Shown: positions 1 through 8,074, numbered from the stretch's first letter. The stretch: DNA of 23,744 nucleotides from Clostridium collagenovorans DSM 3089 (GCF_900130005.1 NZ_FQXP01000017.1:1-23744); one strand, 5' to 3'. Notes: generated by a model from the sequence alone, not told the origin. Program-made: numbers and translations.

Positions 1-118
1 CCCACGTGTTACTCACCCGTCCGCCGCTAATCCGTTCCCGAAGGAACTTCATCGCTCGACTTGCATGTGTTAAGCACGCCGCCAGCGTTCGTCCTGAGCC
101 AGGATCAAACTCTCAATT
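1..118 (-). rRNA. 16S ribosomal RNA, 5' end only (partial)
   Basis: Read on the minus strand, positions 118 to 1 contain the universal 16S start (GAGTTTGATCCTGGCTCAG) followed by GACGAACGCTGGCGGCG and the first variable-region hairpin. Only about 118 nt are present and the gene runs off the left edge. The exact mature 5' end is uncertain by a few bases. The leader and promoter lie at higher coordinates. Confidence 0.97.
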
Positions 119-226
119 TAAAAGTTTGATTACTCAGTATTCACTGACTACTTATCTTTCGATAAGATTTTATTTATTACTCAAAGCATTTTACGAGTTG
201 TTTCTTTATTACTCTGTTTAATTTTC

Positions 227-234
227 AAAGACCA
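227..234 (-). promoter_or_regulatory. boxA-like antitermination site in the rRNA leader
   Basis: The minus strand reads TGGTCTTTGAAAA about 110 nt before the 16S start, inside the transcribed leader. It resembles the boxA element (TGCTCTTT) bound by NusB/S10 in rRNA antitermination. The match is short, but its place between promoter and 16S is right. The leader also holds a small hairpin with a GAAA loop (152-167) and a 5-bp hairpin (245-259) beginning almost at the predicted transcription start. Confidence 0.55.
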
Positions 235-268
235 TGTCATTTGCCGTCATCACCTGACGACTCTTATT

Positions 269-297
269 ATTTTAACAAACTTTCAATAGTTTGTCAA
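269..297 (-). promoter_or_regulatory. rRNA operon promoter (TTGACA-17-TAAAAT)
   Basis: On the minus strand a perfect -35 TTGACA (297-292) is followed after 17 nt by TAAAAT (274-269). Transcription would start near 262, giving a leader of roughly 145 nt before 16S. It is the only near-consensus sigma-A promoter in the upstream region. Confidence 0.85.
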
Positions 298-747
298 CAG
301 GTTTTTTTAAAGTTTTTTAGTTTTATTAACTTTACTTAGTAATTAAAACTTTTACTTTTTTCCTGATTTCTCATCGCCTCTCAGCGACAAGGAATATATT
401 ATCACATATATCACTCTAAGTTCTAGTATTTTGGTTAATTTAATAAAATTAAATGTAAATTACTCTTACATTCTTATTTATACTTTAATTTTCTTTTATT
501 GATACACTAGGTAAGGTATATGTAATATTTCATCATATTAAAAGACAATTTTGTTTTAAATGAGTGTAAAAACAACACTCATTTAAAACTTTTCTTTATT
601 TTTCATGCTAATAACTATACAAAAACTCAAATTTATTTAATATTATTTAATATTTTTATAATAAATGCTAAAGTTAATTTTATCCTCTTATAATAAAATC
701 ATTAATATTAACTATATACATAAGAAATTTCCTTCATAATATTTAAG
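298..747. other. Intergenic region upstream of the rRNA promoter
   Basis: This AT-rich spacer between bofA and the rRNA promoter has no credible gene. On the minus strand a possible second, weaker rRNA promoter has GATAAT at 403-398 but no good -35. It is followed by a short TCGC/GCGA hairpin like the one downstream of the main promoter, so a tandem promoter is possible but unproven. The spacer also holds the inverted repeat at 553-589. Confidence 0.4.
553..589. terminator. 15-bp inverted repeat, probable terminator after bofA
   Basis: A perfect 15-bp inverted repeat (553-567 with 575-589) with a 7-nt loop lies between the end of bofA and the rRNA promoter. The stronger T-rich tract follows it on the plus strand, while the minus side has only AAAACAAAATTG. 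It would work best against rightward transcription, or as a bidirectional barrier. A similar hairpin with the same TTTTAAATG core lies at 4978-5017. Confidence 0.5.
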
Positions 748-1005
748 CTAAAACTTGTTGAATATAATTAAAAATATTATTCCTGGTATTCCCAAAAATC
801 CAGCTATTAAAGATGTAACTCCATTTATAGGTACAGATATGTTGAAACTACCACCAAAATAATTTATTCCCCATAGAACTAAAGCACCTAATGCTCCGTT
901 TATAAGAAGTCTTATTAATACTTTTATAGGCCATGAGAATATTTTTACTATAATAAATAATCCAATTGCAGCTACAAGAAAGTAAATCATAGAACTTAAA
1001 TACAT
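748..1005 (-). CDS. bofA: BofA-family pro-sigmaK processing inhibitor
   Basis: An 85-residue, almost entirely hydrophobic protein. It has two N-terminal membrane segments (about residues 5-25 and 29-45) and a C-terminal hydrophobic stretch with the GxxGIPGI motif typical of BofA-family proteins. In Bacillus BofA is a forespore-membrane protein that holds the SpoIVFB protease inactive and so delays pro-sigmaK processing; whether it does the same in clostridia is less clear. The open frame extends to a GTG at 1014, but that codon lies inside the Shine-Dalgarno sequence GGGGGAGGTGG. The ATG at 1005 has correct spacing and is the better start. Position next to yaaL and an rRNA operon matches the B. 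subtilis recR-yaaL-bofA-rrn order, which supports the call. Confidence 0.85.
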   Translation of the reverse strand: MYLSSMIYFLVAAIGLFIIVKIFSWPIKVLIRLLINGALGALVLWGINYFGGSFNISVPINGVTSLIAGFLGIPGIIFLIIFNKF

Positions 1006-1035
1006 ACTATCCACCTCCCCCTTAAATAAAAGCCT

Positions 1036-1299
1036 TTAGCCCTTTTCTATAGTGTATCCTAAATTCATACATATTCCTAATTCCTTTGCCTTAGCTAAAT
1101 AAAATAAGTACTTTGACTTCGCAGCATTTTCTTTATGTATAGCATAATCTATTAATTGAGGATCTTTAACTAACTGAAACATACTATTTGCAGAATCCCA
1201 TTCTTCCTTAGCGTCTTCTATAGCATACATAATTTCTTTTTGTTCATTTGTATACTGTATTTTCTCAAATACTACATCTAATATAAGTCTCCTATCCAT
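1036..1299 (-). CDS. YaaL-like DUF2508 protein
   Basis: An 87-residue, soluble, highly charged, mainly helical protein without signal peptide or membrane segment. Size, composition and position between recR and bofA fit the DUF2508 (YaaL) family, whose function is unknown. The open frame begins at 1341, but a good ribosome binding site (GGAGG, 6 nt before ATG) places the start at 1299, giving an N-terminus MDRRL. It ends 30 nt before the bofA start and is probably cotranscribed with it. A hairpin with a T-run separates it from recR upstream. The family call rests on context as much as on sequence. Confidence 0.75.
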   Translation of the reverse strand: MDRRLILDVVFEKIQYTNEQKEIMYAIEDAKEEWDSANSMFQLVKDPQLIDYAIHKENAAKSKYLFYLAKAKELGICMNLGYTIEKG

Positions 1300-1359
1300 A
1301 TTATACCTCCATCCTAAACTTATTATTAAGATTCTTAACATAATATGGTTTTTGTATAC

Positions 1360-1403
1360 AAAAAAGACTTCAAATAAAATCTAAATTCTATTTAAAGTCT
1401 CTT
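1360..1403 (-). terminator. Terminator after recR
   Basis: On the minus strand GAGACTTTAAATA pairs with TATTTGAAGTC (one mismatch) around an AT-rich loop and is followed by six T. It lies 70 nt after the recR stop and before yaaL, so it probably ends most dnaX-ybaB-recR transcription. Confidence 0.75.
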
Positions 1404-1473
1404 TTGTGTTTAATTCCAAGTGTTTAATTGTTTAATTCCTTTGTTTTTGATCTTAGATTTATATTAACTTTAA

Positions 1474-2070
1474 TTAAATCTCTTTTCTACCCTCTAGTGC
1501 CTTTGATAAAGTAACTTCATCAGCATATTCAAGGTCTCCACCAACTGGAACTCCATGTGCTATTCTAGTAACTTTAGCTCCTAGTGGTTTTAATATTTTA
1601 GATATATACATAGCAGTAGCTTCACCTTCTATATTTGGGTTAGTTGCTACTATCACTTCTTTGACTTCTCCATTAATCCTTCTTATAAGTTCTTTTAACT
1701 TAATATCTTCTGGACCTCTGCCCGCCATAGGTGATATTGTACCATGAAGTACATGATACACGCCATTAAATTCTCGAACTTTTTCCATTGTCATTATGTC
1801 CTTAGGATTTTCAACAACACATATTATGCTCTTGTCCCTATTAGGATTTGAACAAACTGAACAGGGATCTTTATCTGTAAAATTTCCACATACAGAACAG
1901 TATTTTATAGTTCCTCTCGCTTTTATTAAAGCATTAGCAAACTCTTCTACTTCTTCCCTAGGTAAATTTAATACATGTAAAGTTAATCTTTGTGCAGTTT
2001 TTTGTCCTATACTCGGAAGTTTTGCAAACTCCTCTATTAGTTTTTCAATTGCTACTGGATAAAACTCCAT
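1474..2070 (-). CDS. recR: Recombination mediator protein RecR
   Basis: At 198 residues this is the usual RecR length. Domains in order: an N-terminal helix-hairpin-helix (LPSIGQKTAQRL, residues 18-29), a four-cysteine zinc motif (C58, C61, C70, C73), and a Toprim domain (about 81-176) with the VVENPKD and NPNIEGEATA segments. The C-terminus has the conserved HGVPVGGDLEYAD block. RecR works with RecO (and RecF) to load RecA onto SSB-coated single-stranded DNA at gaps. The ATG at 2070 is preceded by GAGAGGTGG. It lies 34 nt downstream of ybaB, as in the dnaX-ybaB-recR operon of most bacteria. Confidence 0.97.
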   Translation of the reverse strand: MEFYPVAIEKLIEEFAKLPSIGQKTAQRLTLHVLNLPREEVEEFANALIKARGTIKYCSVCGNFTDKDPCSVCSNPNRDKSIICVVENPKDIMTMEKVREFNGVYHVLHGTISPMAGRGPEDIKLKELIRRINGEVKEVIVATNPNIEGEATAMYISKILKPLGAKVTRIAHGVPVGGDLEYADEVTLSKALEGRKEI

Positions 2071-2104
2071 TTAACCAGCCACCTCTCGTAATTTAAAGAT
2101 TATT

Positions 2105-2449
2105 TTAGAATAATCCTGGAATATTCATTCCACCTGTTAATTTACCCATTTCACTTGATGTTGCTTCTTCAGCATTTTTTAATGCTTCATTTACAGCAGA
2201 TAAAATCAAATCTTGTAACATTTCAACATCGTCTGGATCTAAAACTTCGGGATTTATTTTTATATCAGCAATTTGTCTTTTACCTGTAGCAACTGCAACT
2301 ACTGCTCCACCACCTACTGATGCTTCAAAAGTTTTATTCTCTAAATCTTCTTGCATCTTACTCATTTGTTGTTGAAGCTTTTGAGCTTGTTTTAACAAGT
2401 TATTCATATTGCCTCCACCCATGCCTCCTGGGAATCCACCTCTTGCCAT
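2105..2449 (-). CDS. YbaB/EbfC nucleoid-associated protein
   Basis: A 114-residue protein with a Gly/Met-rich N-terminus (residues 4-14), a long helix rich in Gln and Lys (about 16-40), and the hallmark VGGGAVVAVATGKRQI segment. It ends with the NPEVLDPDDVEMLQDLILSA block. This is the YbaB/EbfC family, a dimeric non-specific or AT-preferring DNA binder encoded between dnaX and recR. The start at 2449 has GGAGG with 7-nt spacing. It is probably cotranscribed with dnaX (278 nt upstream) and recR; no gene or clear terminator was seen in the 278-nt gap. Confidence 0.95.
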   Translation of the reverse strand: MARGGFPGGMGGGNMNNLLKQAQKLQQQMSKMQEDLENKTFEASVGGGAVVAVATGKRQIADIKINPEVLDPDDVEMLQDLILSAVNEALKNAEEATSSEMGKLTGGMNIPGLF

Positions 2450-2727
2450 GATAATACCTCCTAAAAATTTTAATATTAATTATTATTTTTATTAAAGTCC
2501 CCTTATTTATACATTTAAGACCTTACTAGTATTATTAAAATTATAAAATACAACCTTAATAAATATACTTCATAAATATATTATATACAAAAATCTATCT
2601 TTTGGCTTTAGTTCATGACTAATTTACTTAAATATTTAATATTCCATATACTATTCTAACCTAAACTTTTTCATCACTATAAAAGTTTACTTTGTAATTG
2701 GATTTATATCAAGGTAATTATTGTATT

Positions 2728-4371
2728 TTAGTCAATAATCTCTACAACATCTTCACCAAAAGTTTCTTTTAAAAGCTCTTCTGGAGATTTTATTTCTTCC
2801 TCTCCTGGTTCCACTATATAAGTTATTCTAACTCTTTCCTTCAATACTTCTGAGAATATATCTTCAACTTTTTTTCTATTTTCTTCTTTTTCTAACCTAT
2901 TTTTATTAAAAGAAAAATTCTTTTCGTAACTTATATAAATTACTCCTCCACTACACTTTACTGGCACCCCAGTTGTAAGTGATGCAAAAATAATCATAAG
3001 TCTTCTAGCCTTAAATAAGTCTAATATATCTCTCCAAGAGTTTTTAACCTTTTCTAAGGTTATATTTGAATTTTCATTTACTTCTATATTACTACTAATA
3101 CTAACTTGTTCTTGTGCTTTGCTTGTAATTTTTTTATTTAATGCATCAACTTTCTTGTTTAAGTTATTTTCACCTTTATTAGTAATTTGACTTATACTTT
3201 GAGATGATACAACAATCTCTCCATTCCTAATTTGATTTTCAATTTTATTTATTCTTGATAACAGTACTTCTTGTGAAGTGTCAAACTCTGCCTTTATCAT
3301 TTTGATTACAGCAAGTTCTAAATATATTCTTCCTTGCTTACTCCACTTTGACTGTTCTTCAGCCTCTTGTAAGATTCTTATAAATCGCATTATTTCTTCA
3401 GTTTTTATTTTTTCTGCTTGCGCCTTAAGTATTTCTATGTTTTCCATAGACATATCTAAAACCTCTTCTGGCCTATCACTTATTTTAACCATCATAAGAT
3501 TTCTCATATGTACTGTTAAATCTTTTATAAGTGTATAAACATCCTTACCTGCAAGCATAACATCATCTATTGCTCTAATAGAGTTTTCTGTACTACCCTC
3601 TATTATATTATCTACTAATTTTATTAAACTATCATTGGTAACCATACCCAACATACTTATTAAGCTTTCATATTCAACTTTATTATCAGACATAGATATA
3701 GCTTGATCTAAAACGCTTAATGCATCTCTCATAGCTCCATCTGATATTCTAGATACAAGCTTTAAGCTTCTATCCTCTGCTTCTACCCCAATTTCATCTA
3801 CAATTCTTCTAAGTCTTGAGAATATGTCTTCGCTTTTTATTCTTTTAAAGTCAAATCTCTGACATCTTGATAAAATAGTTATAGGTAATTTTTGTGGGTC
3901 TGTAGTTGCAAGTATAAATATAACATTACTCGGTGGTTCCTCTAATGTTTTTAAAAATGCATTTACTGCACTTATTGTAAGCATGTGAACCTCATCTATT
4001 ATATATACCTTATATCTTGACTCTTGAGGTGGGTATTTTACCTCTTCTATAATTTGTCTTATATGCTCTACTTTATTGTTTGATGCAGCATCTAACTCAT
4101 TTACATCAATAGCTATGCCATTGTTGATTTTTTTGCACATATCGCACTCATTACAAGGCTCACCATCTTCTGGGTTTAAACAGTTAACTGCTCTAGCTAA
4201 TATTTTAGCTGTGGAAGTCTTACCCGTACCCCTTGTTCCACATAATAAATATGCATGAGCTATTTTGTTTGTTTTAATTTGGTTTCTTAATGTAGTTGTT
4301 ATTGCCTTTTGTCCAACTACATCCTCAAACTTTTTCGGACGCCATTCTCTATATAAAGCGGTGTAAGCCAT
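2728..4371 (-). CDS. dnaX: DNA polymerase III subunit gamma/tau
   Basis: A 547-residue clamp-loader ATPase. Visible features are Walker A GTRGTGKT (45-52), a zinc-binding set (C64, C73, C76, C79), Walker B IIDEVHM (124-130), sensor 1 ATTDPQKLP (155-163) and the SRC arginine-finger motif (168-170). Domain III follows, then a charged linker (about 380-430) and a C-terminal tau region. The protein drives loading of the beta clamp and couples the clamp loader to the polymerase. No obvious slippery A-run or internal frameshift for a short gamma form was noticed, but this was not searched exhaustively. The ATG at 4371 follows AGGGGTGA. It heads the dnaX-ybaB-recR group and lies immediately downstream of SRP RNA. 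Confidence 0.97.
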   Translation of the reverse strand: MAYTALYREWRPKKFEDVVGQKAITTTLRNQIKTNKIAHAYLLCGTRGTGKTSTAKILARAVNCLNPEDGEPCNECDMCKKINNGIAIDVNELDAASNNKVEHIRQIIEEVKYPPQESRYKVYIIDEVHMLTISAVNAFLKTLEEPPSNVIFILATTDPQKLPITILSRCQRFDFKRIKSEDIFSRLRRIVDEIGVEAEDRSLKLVSRISDGAMRDALSVLDQAISMSDNKVEYESLISMLGMVTNDSLIKLVDNIIEGSTENSIRAIDDVMLAGKDVYTLIKDLTVHMRNLMMVKISDRPEEVLDMSMENIEILKAQAEKIKTEEIMRFIRILQEAEEQSKWSKQGRIYLELAVIKMIKAEFDTSQEVLLSRINKIENQIRNGEIVVSSQSISQITNKGENNLNKKVDALNKKITSKAQEQVSISSNIEVNENSNITLEKVKNSWRDILDLFKARRLMIIFASLTTGVPVKCSGGVIYISYEKNFSFNKNRLEKEENRKKVEDIFSEVLKERVRITYIVEPGEEEIKSPEELLKETFGEDVVEIID

Positions 4372-4404
4372 AATAATTCACCCCTTTTATCTTTATTAAC
4401 CTTA

Positions 4405-4436
4405 ATATAACAATAGCCCGACTAAAAGTCGAGCTT
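4405..4436 (-). terminator. Probable terminator after SRP RNA
   Basis: On the minus strand GCTCGACT-TTT-AGTCGGGC forms an 8-bp stem with a 3-nt loop (4434-4416), followed by TATTGTTATATT. The U-tract is interrupted, so termination may be partial and allow readthrough into dnaX. Confidence 0.6.
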
Positions 4437-4464
4437 AATTACCATTAATAATATAAAAATTTAA

Positions 4465-4733
4465 AGTCACACACCTTGCTTCGACTAGATACTATGCGCG
4501 TTACCTATACAGTTAACTCAAACCAGGCTGCTCCACGGCACACAGAGGGGTTTGCTTATCGCTGCTTCCTTCCGGATCTGACGAGGTTCACAAATCTCTG
4601 TTGCGTGGGACCCAATTCTCAACGCCACTTATATAGGCCAGACCACACAGTATGTAGCCTCAGCAAGGAATTCACTCCTGCTATAGCGGATTGCAGGTTA
4701 CAGGGCACCGCTGACTCCCCAGCTAGTATGACA
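4465..4733 (-). ncRNA. ffs: Signal recognition particle RNA, large (6S/scRNA) bacterial form
   Basis: About 269 nt. The minus strand contains the nearly invariant SRP domain IV apical sequence TCCGGAAGGAAGCAGC, and the Alu-domain block GGTGCCCTGTAACCTGCAATCC near the 5' end, which marks the long Bacillus/Clostridium type. The two ends pair (GTCATAC at 4732-4726 with GTGTGAC at 4472-4466), which sets the boundaries to within a few bases. The RNA binds Ffh and targets membrane proteins during translation. Its 5' end begins one base after the CCA of tRNA-Ser, so both are probably made as one transcript and separated by tRNA 3' processing. Confidence 0.95.
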
Positions 4734-4823
4734 TGGCGGAGAGAGAGGGATTCGAACCCTCGGTAGAGTTTCCCCTACACACGCGTTCCAGGCGTGCTCC
4801 TTCAACCGCTCAGACATCTCTCC
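4734..4823 (-). tRNA. tRNA-Ser(GGA)
   Basis: A 90-nt class II tRNA with acceptor GGAGAGA/TCTCTCC, long variable arm, anticodon GGA in the loop CTGGAAC, and discriminator G followed by an encoded CCA. It reads UCC and UCU codons. It is the tRNA expected to be sensed by the serS T-box at 20663-20885. It is directly followed by SRP RNA. Confidence 0.97.
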
Positions 4824-4847
4824 ATAGTCATTTTAAGATACTTTTTT

Positions 4848-4876
4848 ATTATACTATTACTTCTCTATAAATTCAA
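4848..4876 (-). promoter_or_regulatory. Promoter of tRNA-Ser(GGA)-SRP RNA
   Basis: The minus strand has TTGAAT (4876-4871), a 17-nt spacer and TATAAT (4853-4848), with a predicted start about 20 nt before the tRNA. No second promoter is visible between the tRNA and SRP RNA, as there is no room for one. Confidence 0.75.
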
Positions 4877-4963
4877 CCATTTAATTGAACTTAATAAATT
4901 ATTAATAGCCTCCGTAATCTTTTGCTTTATTTATTTAATCAACGTTTTTATTATATTCAAATC

Positions 4964-5017
4964 AGAAAAAAATATTACTGTTTTAAATGAAGTTTGAAAA
5001 TCCTCCATTTAAAACAG
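4964..5017 (-). terminator. Terminator after the VOC gene
   Basis: A perfect 12-bp stem (4978-4989 with 5006-5017) is followed on the minus strand by TAATATTTTTTT. It begins 8 nt past the end of the VOC gene. The core TTTTAAATG is shared with the hairpin at 553-589. Confidence 0.85.
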
Positions 5018-5024
5018 AATAAAT

Positions 5025-5393
5025 TTATATTAAATGCTGAACTAACTCCAATTTCTCACCACTAGGACCTTCGAAGAATATAACTAATTTATCATCAATT
5101 TCCATTGGATGACAAGTAACGAATTTTACTCCTCTATCCATAAGATCCTCTGTATATTTTTCTATATCATCTACTGTAAAAGCTATATGTTCAACTATTC
5201 CATTCATAACTGAATTATATTCTGACGTTTTTACATAGACAAGCTCTATTACTGAATTTTCATTTTTTAAAAATACTAAAGTTCTTTTATCATCATCATA
5301 TTTATGATCTAATTCAAATCCTAAGTTATCACAATAAAATTTTTGAGATTCTTCAATATTTTTTACCTTAATACCAATATGATTAGTTAACAT
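5025..5393 (-). CDS. VOC-superfamily protein (glyoxalase/bleomycin-resistance fold)
   Basis: A 122-residue single-domain protein with two beta-alpha-beta-beta-beta modules of the vicinal oxygen chelate fold. The four metal-ligand positions known from bacterial glyoxalase I are all present in order: H5, E50, H69 and E116. The segments HIGIKVKNIEESQKFY, VEHIAFTVDDIE and GPSGEKLELVQ are typical. Glyoxalase I (lactoylglutathione lyase) is one possibility, but many VOC enzymes share these ligands and clostridia generally lack glutathione, so substrate is left open. The ATG at 5393 is preceded by AAGGAGG with a rather long 11-nt spacing. It stands as a single gene with its own terminator, inserted between pepF and tRNA-Ser relative to the conserved gene order. 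Confidence 0.85.
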   Translation of the reverse strand: MLTNHIGIKVKNIEESQKFYCDNLGFELDHKYDDDKRTLVFLKNENSVIELVYVKTSEYNSVMNGIVEHIAFTVDDIEKYTEDLMDRGVKFVTCHPMEIDDKLVIFFEGPSGEKLELVQHLI

Positions 5394-5580
5394 ATAAATT
5401 TAATCCTCCTTAAGTAAACTACTTACTCTTTAATTAATTCTATATTATATTCAATTTACCTTTATTTGAATATATTTTTATTCACCATACATTTCCATAT
5501 GTTATCACATTTTATGTATATCTCTAATAAGAAATCTTCATTCTTTAGTTAGAATAGAAAGTTCATTATATGATAAATTA

Positions 5581-5640
5581 AATTATTAATATAAATGCAG
5601 AATATTAATTAAAACTTATATATAATAAATATTTTTATAA
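5581..5640. repeat. Dispersed intergenic repeat, copy 1
   Basis: This segment closely matches 12208-12263. Both read through an AATATTAATTA core and end in ATATTTTTATAA, with the flanking TAATATAAATGC-AGAATA and TAACATAAAGCTAGAATA also aligning. The match is over about 55-60 bases with a few substitutions and small gaps. Base composition is extreme, so chance similarity must be tested. No protein or stable hairpin was recognised. Confidence 0.4.
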
Positions 5641-5650
5641 GCTAACAGGT

Positions 5651-5691
5651 TAAAATTAAGAGGATAGGTGTATATATACTCCTATCCTCTT
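5651..5691 (-). terminator. Terminator after the pepF-like gene
   Basis: An 11-bp perfect stem AAGAGGATAGG/CCTATCCTCTT (5658-5668 with 5681-5691) with a 12-nt loop lies 9 nt after the gene. On the minus strand it is followed by AATTTTAA, on the plus strand by TTATTATATT, so it may act in both directions. Confidence 0.8.
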
Positions 5692-5699
5692 TTATTATA

Positions 5700-7394
5700 T
5701 TAAAGTTTTGTATCGTCTACTTTATCTAACCAAGCTTTAACTTCTTGCATAACCTTAGCTATACATCCATCTTCAAATGGTGAAGTTAATCCAGCTATTT
5801 TAACAAGACTTAAGAATGACTCACTTCCACCCTCATTACATAATGCTATATAATCATTCCAAGCTTTTTCTTTGTTTTCATTACGTTTAATCCAGAACTG
5901 TAATGCACAAATTTGAGCTAAAGTATAATCAATATAGTAGAATGGAGTTTGGAATATGTGAGATTGCTTAAACCAGAAAGCACCTTTCTCATATATATCT
6001 ATTCCATCATAATCTTTAAATGGTAAGTATTCTTTTTCTATTCTTCTCCAAGCAGCTTTTCTCTCATCTGGAGTTGCATCTGGATTACCATATACAAAGT
6101 GTTGGAACTCATCAACAGCTACCCCATAAGGTATAAATAGTATAGCGCTTGATAAATGTGTGAATTTGTACTTATCTACATCTTCACCAAAGAATAAGTT
6201 CATCCAAGGCCATGTTATAAATTCCATACTCATTGAGTGAATTTCTGATGCTTCGTAAGTTGGGAAACAATATTCTGGAACATCATATGCTCTACTGCTA
6301 TATGCTTGGAACGCATGCCCTGCTTCGTGAGTTAATACATCTACATCCCCTGAAGTTCCATTGAAATTTGAGAATATAAATGGAGTCTTGTACTTACCTA
6401 AGAAGTGACAGTATCCTCCACCAGCCTTACCTTTTTTACTTACTAAATCCATTAAATTATTATCAAGCATAAAGTTAAAGAATTCATTTGTTTCAGGTGA
6501 TAATTCACTGTACATTTTCTTAGCTTGATCTATAATCCAATCTGCATCTCCCTTTGGAGTTGCATTTCCTGTTAAGAATTGTAGATTTTCATCATAAGAC
6601 TTCATGTTTTCTATTCCTAGTCTTTTAGCTTGTCTCTTTCTTAACTCTGCATATAATGGAACTATACTTTCTTTAACTTGCTTTCTAAAGTTAGCAACCA
6701 TTTCTGGATTGTAATCTGTTCTGTTTAATCTATCATAACCTAATTGAATGAAGTTATCGTAGCCTAATTTTCTAGCCATAGATGTTCTAGATTTAACTAA
6801 ACCATCATAAATTCTATCAAATTCAGCTTCATTTTCTTCAAAGAAGTTAGCTGTAGCTACAGTAGCCTTTCTTCTCATATCTCTATCTTTAGACTGATTA
6901 AAAGGACCCATTCCTGCTAAGTTTCTTTCTTCACCCTCAAAGTCAATTTTAGCTGATGCTATAAGTTTAGTATACTCAGTAACTAACTTATTTTGTGCTT
7001 GCATGTCATCTATAATTTCTGGTGAAAAAGTTTTAACTGCAAGGTTAGCTATATTGAATACTTGAGGTTTGAATATCTTTTCTAAACCTTCTTTATATTC
7101 AGAATTATTCATAGCCTCATAACACTTAGACACTATACCTTCGTATATTGGTAACTTTTCATCAAAATAAGCTTGCTCTTCTTCATAAAATTTATCAGTT
7201 GTGTCTATAGTATTTCTTAATGTTACTAAGGCACACATTGAATCAATTTCATTTCTAAGAGAGTTTATTTTTTTTAATGCTTCACTAGCCTTTTCTAACG
7301 AATCAGCACTTTTAAATTCTTCTATAAGCCCTTGAAAAACCTCTTGAGACGCTTCTATATCAGGTCTCTTATATTCCATTTTTTTAAAATCCAT
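5700..7394 (-). CDS. M3-family oligoendopeptidase (PepF-like)
   Basis: A 564-residue cytosolic zinc metallopeptidase with no signal peptide. The zinc-binding HEAGH motif is at residues 356-360 (context VDVLTHEAGHAFQAY) and the third ligand is probably E384 in SEIHSMSME. The helical N-terminal half matches the PepF/M3 oligoendopeptidase architecture and the length is normal for this M3 subgroup. The family cleaves short peptides inside the cell, usually of about 6-20 residues, and recycles imported or degraded peptides. The start at 7394 follows GGGGGGAT with good spacing. It is a single-gene unit with its own terminator; no partner transporter is adjacent. Confidence 0.92.
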   Translation of the reverse strand: MDFKKMEYKRPDIEASQEVFQGLIEEFKSADSLEKASEALKKINSLRNEIDSMCALVTLRNTIDTTDKFYEEEQAYFDEKLPIYEGIVSKCYEAMNNSEYKEGLEKIFKPQVFNIANLAVKTFSPEIIDDMQAQNKLVTEYTKLIASAKIDFEGEERNLAGMGPFNQSKDRDMRRKATVATANFFEENEAEFDRIYDGLVKSRTSMARKLGYDNFIQLGYDRLNRTDYNPEMVANFRKQVKESIVPLYAELRKRQAKRLGIENMKSYDENLQFLTGNATPKGDADWIIDQAKKMYSELSPETNEFFNFMLDNNLMDLVSKKGKAGGGYCHFLGKYKTPFIFSNFNGTSGDVDVLTHEAGHAFQAYSSRAYDVPEYCFPTYEASEIHSMSMEFITWPWMNLFFGEDVDKYKFTHLSSAILFIPYGVAVDEFQHFVYGNPDATPDERKAAWRRIEKEYLPFKDYDGIDIYEKGAFWFKQSHIFQTPFYYIDYTLAQICALQFWIKRNENKEKAWNDYIALCNEGGSESFLSLVKIAGLTSPFEDGCIAKVMQEVKAWLDKVDDTKL

Positions 7395-7861
7395 TTTTAT
7401 CCCCCCTGTGTAAAGACGTAATTACATATAATTAAAATATCATTTAAAATCCGTCTATACATATATTAACATATACCTTTAGTTTTTACAGTAGATTTTT
7501 TTATTTTAATCCACTATATACTTTGCAATATTAAATCTACATCCTCGTAATTTATTGCATATTAAATTTCTTTATCCTACAAAATATAGATAAAGTTTAT
7601 TTAATGTAATATATATAAGCTACCTGTTATTTACTCCTAAATAATTTGAAATATATTAATATATGTTTTAATATTTATGCTTAATCATAAAGTAACACTC
7701 ACTACTGAAAAATATATATTATAAAAAAATGCACAAACTCTTTGTTTTGTGCATCCTTATTGAACATACTAAATTTATTTAATAATTTATCTTGTACTCT
7801 TATTTGTTTTGTATTAGTTGTTTTGTAATGATCATTACTTCTTTTTAGTTTGCAACTATAC
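7395..7861. other. AT-rich spacer between pepF-like and BFD genes
   Basis: No open reading frame with a ribosome binding site was seen on either strand. The only clear element is the terminator at 7722-7754. A strong pepF promoter was not recognised. Confidence 0.5.
7722..7754 (-). terminator. Terminator of the tadA-bfd operon
   Basis: A 9-bp stem ATGCACAAA/TTTGTGCAT (7729-7737 with 7746-7754) is followed on the minus strand by seven T. It lies about 110 nt after the BFD stop codon. Confidence 0.88.
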
Positions 7862-8074
7862 TTAACTTTTATTTTCTTTTATTAACTCAAGTATTTTATG
7901 TTTACATCTAGCTCCCTTGCAACACCCTGTAAGAGCACCTGTCCTTTTGGCAACTTCCTCTAAAGTCGTAGCCCCATCAGCAATAGCCTCTTTTACCTTA
8001 GCTCGTGTTACAACCTTACATACACATACTTTAGTTAATTTATCTAAAACTTGTTGATTTAAATCATCACTCAT
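7862..8074 (-). CDS. Stand-alone BFD-type [2Fe-2S] protein
   Basis: A 70-residue protein that is essentially one BFD (bacterioferritin-associated ferredoxin-like) domain. The four cluster ligands are C17 and C19 (CVCK) and C52 and C57 (CKGARC), in the C-x-C...C-x4-C pattern; C51 is an extra cysteine. BFD domains are electron-transfer or regulatory modules, seen alone next to bacterioferritin and fused in FAD dehydrogenases and NifU. No bacterioferritin gene is nearby. It begins 15 nt after the tadA stop and ends in a shared terminator, so it is cotranscribed with tadA. The ribosome binding site (AAGGAATTGG) is moderate. Confidence 0.88.
   Translation of the reverse strand: MSDDLNQQVLDKLTKVCVCKVVTRAKVKEAIADGATTLEEVAKRTGALTGCCKGARCKHKILELIKENKS

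Larger units (their letters stand above)
5394..5699. other. AT-rich spacer between VOC and pepF-like genes
   Basis: No gene is visible. It contains the pepF-like terminator (5651-5691) and one copy of a roughly 60-bp intergenic repeat (5581-5640). Confidence 0.5.

Noticed and set aside
6..221. Open frame on the plus strand across the 16S 5' end
   Set aside because: It is antisense to rRNA and its leader; no ribosome binding site.
4476..4766. Open frame on the plus strand across SRP RNA and tRNA-Ser
   Set aside because: It lies entirely within two structured RNA genes on the other strand and has no ribosome binding site.
5025..5393. Naming the VOC protein glyoxalase I
   Set aside because: The four metal ligands fit, but many VOC enzymes share them and no pathway context supports methylglyoxal or glutathione chemistry.
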